Shown here piece by piece: positions 6,782 through 7,716 of a stretch of DNA of 7,716 nucleotides. The notes below the pieces were generated by a model that had not been told where the DNA came from, ran no database searches, and saw only the letters and a program-made list of their open reading frames with translations. This stretch comes from an uncultured Treponema sp. (GTDB taxonomy: Bacteria > Spirochaetota > Spirochaetia > Treponematales > Treponemataceae), in NCBI GenBank assembly GCA_937915735.1, contig CALGGS010000064.1, forward strand, positions 1-7,716. The letters run 5' to 3'. Made by a program: the position numbers and the translations under genes. How positions within the stretch are numbered: the stretch's first letter is position 1; each line of letters begins with the position of its first letter.

Positions 6782-7716
6782 TTAGCCAATCTCGCCATTA
6801 AGGGCTTTTGTCGTCTTGATTTCTTTGCCGTCTGCAAGCAATTTTTTGCCTGCAATCTGAACAACTCCGTCTTTAGCCTCGATAGCGACCGAGAAGAACT
6901 CATCGCCTGAAATCTCAGCCTTTTTGACAGCGTTTACATCGCTTCCTTCAAGGACGACTTTAGTTCCAGGTTGTGCCCAGGAAGCGTCAAGAACCTCAAC
7001 GCACTCTTTTCCGTCTGCATCCTTGTAGTCTCCAGCCAAAAGCATACCGTAGCTTTCGACTCCACGCATCTTTCTTGGTGCGAGGTTTGAGGCGATTACA
7101 ACATGCTTTCCGAGAAGGTCTGCCTCCGTAAGATATTTTCGAAGCCCCGACTGGATTGTTCTGGGCTTTCCGCTTCCGTCGTCCATTGTCTCGATGTAGA
7201 GCTTGTCACCGTCAGGATTGGGCTTTATGTCAACGATTTTTGCGACTTTAAGCTCGATGTTAGCGTTGAAGAAGGCAATCTGCTCTTCTGGAGTGAGGGC
7301 TGGCTTTTCTTCTTTTGGCTCCGCTTTCTTTTCTTTTTTCTGCTGGCTCTTGGACTTTTCTTCTTTTTTAGACTCACCCTGCTTGCCAGAAAATTTCGCG
7401 CGGAATGCGTCTACGGTCTTGTTGTCAAGGGGCGTGAAGTAAACGGCTGTCTCTTTGACCCCATCCAGTCCTTCCATTTTGCCCAAATCGTCCCAGGTGA
7501 GGCTTCCATCTTCCGCCTCTTTTCCGTAGTGGGCGTCGTAAATGGTGTGACCCAAGTAGCCTGCCACAACCTGAGAATACTGTGGCAAGTATGGCTGAAT
7601 CATAATCATCAGGTCTTTGATTACATAGGCAAGGTTATAGAGAACATTGTCGCTGACTTCCTTGTTTGTTTTGATTGCCTTCCACGGCTCTGCGGCCTGG
7701 AATGCCTTGTTACAGA
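6782..7716 (-). CDS. metG: Methionyl-tRNA synthetase, C-terminal 310 residues (runs off the right edge)
   Basis: The reading frame continues to the right edge, so the catalytic Rossmann domain and KMSKS loop lie outside. The visible part starts in the helical anticodon-binding domain: EPWKAIKTNKEVSDNVLYN is the family's PWK-containing helix, and MIMIQPYLPQYSQ continues it. A lysine/glutamate-rich linker is encoded at about 7298-7381. It is followed by a tRNA-binding (TRBD, Arc1p/EMAP-II-like) domain with NANIELKVAKI, NPDGDKLYIETMDDGSG, SNLAPRKMRGVESYGMLL. A further 60-70 residues form a tail ending in LNGEIG. The enzyme charges tRNA-Met with methionine in the cytosol; the TRBD raises tRNA affinity. 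An apparent start at 7609 is an internal methionine of this frame. Its stop lies 16 nt upstream of cbiL, suggesting co-transcription. Confidence 0.95.
   Translation of the reverse strand, partial: CNKAFQAAEPWKAIKTNKEVSDNVLYNLAYVIKDLMIMIQPYLPQYSQVVAGYLGHTIYDAHYGKEAEDGSLTWDDLGKMEGLDGVKETAVYFTPLDNKTVDAFRAKFSGKQGESKKEEKSKSQQKKEKKAEPKEEKPALTPEEQIAFFNANIELKVAKIVDIKPNPDGDKLYIETMDDGSGKPRTIQSGLRKYLTEADLLGKHVVIASNLAPRKMRGVESYGMLLAGDYKDADGKECVEVLDASWAQPGTKVVLEGSDVNAVKKAEISGDEFFSVAIEAKDGVVQIAGKKLLADGKEIKTTKALNGEIG

Noticed and set aside
6766..6903. N-terminal extension of the cbiL frame to 6903
   Set aside because: The extra residues are arginine/lysine-rich out-of-frame readings of the metG 3' end; the family sequence starts at MPAPIFYAVSTGPGD.
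7203..7442. Plus-strand open frame with serine/phenylalanine-rich translation
   Set aside because: It mirrors the Lys/Glu-rich linker of MetRS on the other strand; the hydrophobic look is a by-product of that composition.
1..7716. CRISPR arrays, tRNA or rRNA genes, insertion sequences, attachment sites
   Set aside because: No regularly spaced direct repeats, cloverleaf-like sequences, transposase motifs or terminal inverted repeats were seen; almost all bases are in the seven genes.

Overview
The window looks like a chromosomal segment of a host-associated spirochete, most likely a Treponema-type organism. The main reason is one gene whose C-terminal domain matches the spirochete-restricted spiro-SPASM family. 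The moderate-to-low G+C, the many A/T homopolymer runs and the TRBD-tailed methionyl-tRNA synthetase fit this. The species cannot be named from the sequence alone.

All seven recognisable genes lie on the minus strand, so transcription runs from high to low coordinates. In that order they are: the C-terminal 310 residues of methionyl-tRNA synthetase (metG, entering from the right edge); a precorrin-2/cobalt-factor-II C20-methyltransferase (cbiL-like); a 70-nt AT-rich gap with a possible promoter; a spiro-SPASM protein (SpsF-like nucleotidyltransferase region, degenerate radical-SAM region, intact-looking SPASM domain); a family-2-like glycosyltransferase; an RNase II/RNB exoribonuclease; a secreted M23 (LytM-type) peptidoglycan endopeptidase; and the N-terminal 171 residues of a YicC-family endoribonuclease running off the left edge. 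There is no gene-free stretch over 300 bases; the longest gap is the 70 nt between cbiL and the spiro-SPASM gene.

Spacing suggests two transcription units. metG and cbiL are 16 nt apart. The five genes from spiro-SPASM to yicC are separated by gaps of roughly 0-60 nt, including a direct TAA-ATG junction between the glycosyltransferase and the RNB gene, so they could be one operon. That operon would mix a putative surface-glycan or modification pair, cell-wall remodelling (M23) and RNA turnover (RNB exonuclease plus YicC).

The most interesting part is the spiro-SPASM/glycosyltransferase pair at about 3.5-6.0 kb. The first protein lacks the CxxxCxxC motif needed for a canonical radical-SAM cluster but keeps SPASM cysteines. 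The second has lost the usual DxD metal-binding triad. No mobile elements, CRISPR arrays, tRNA or rRNA genes were seen.
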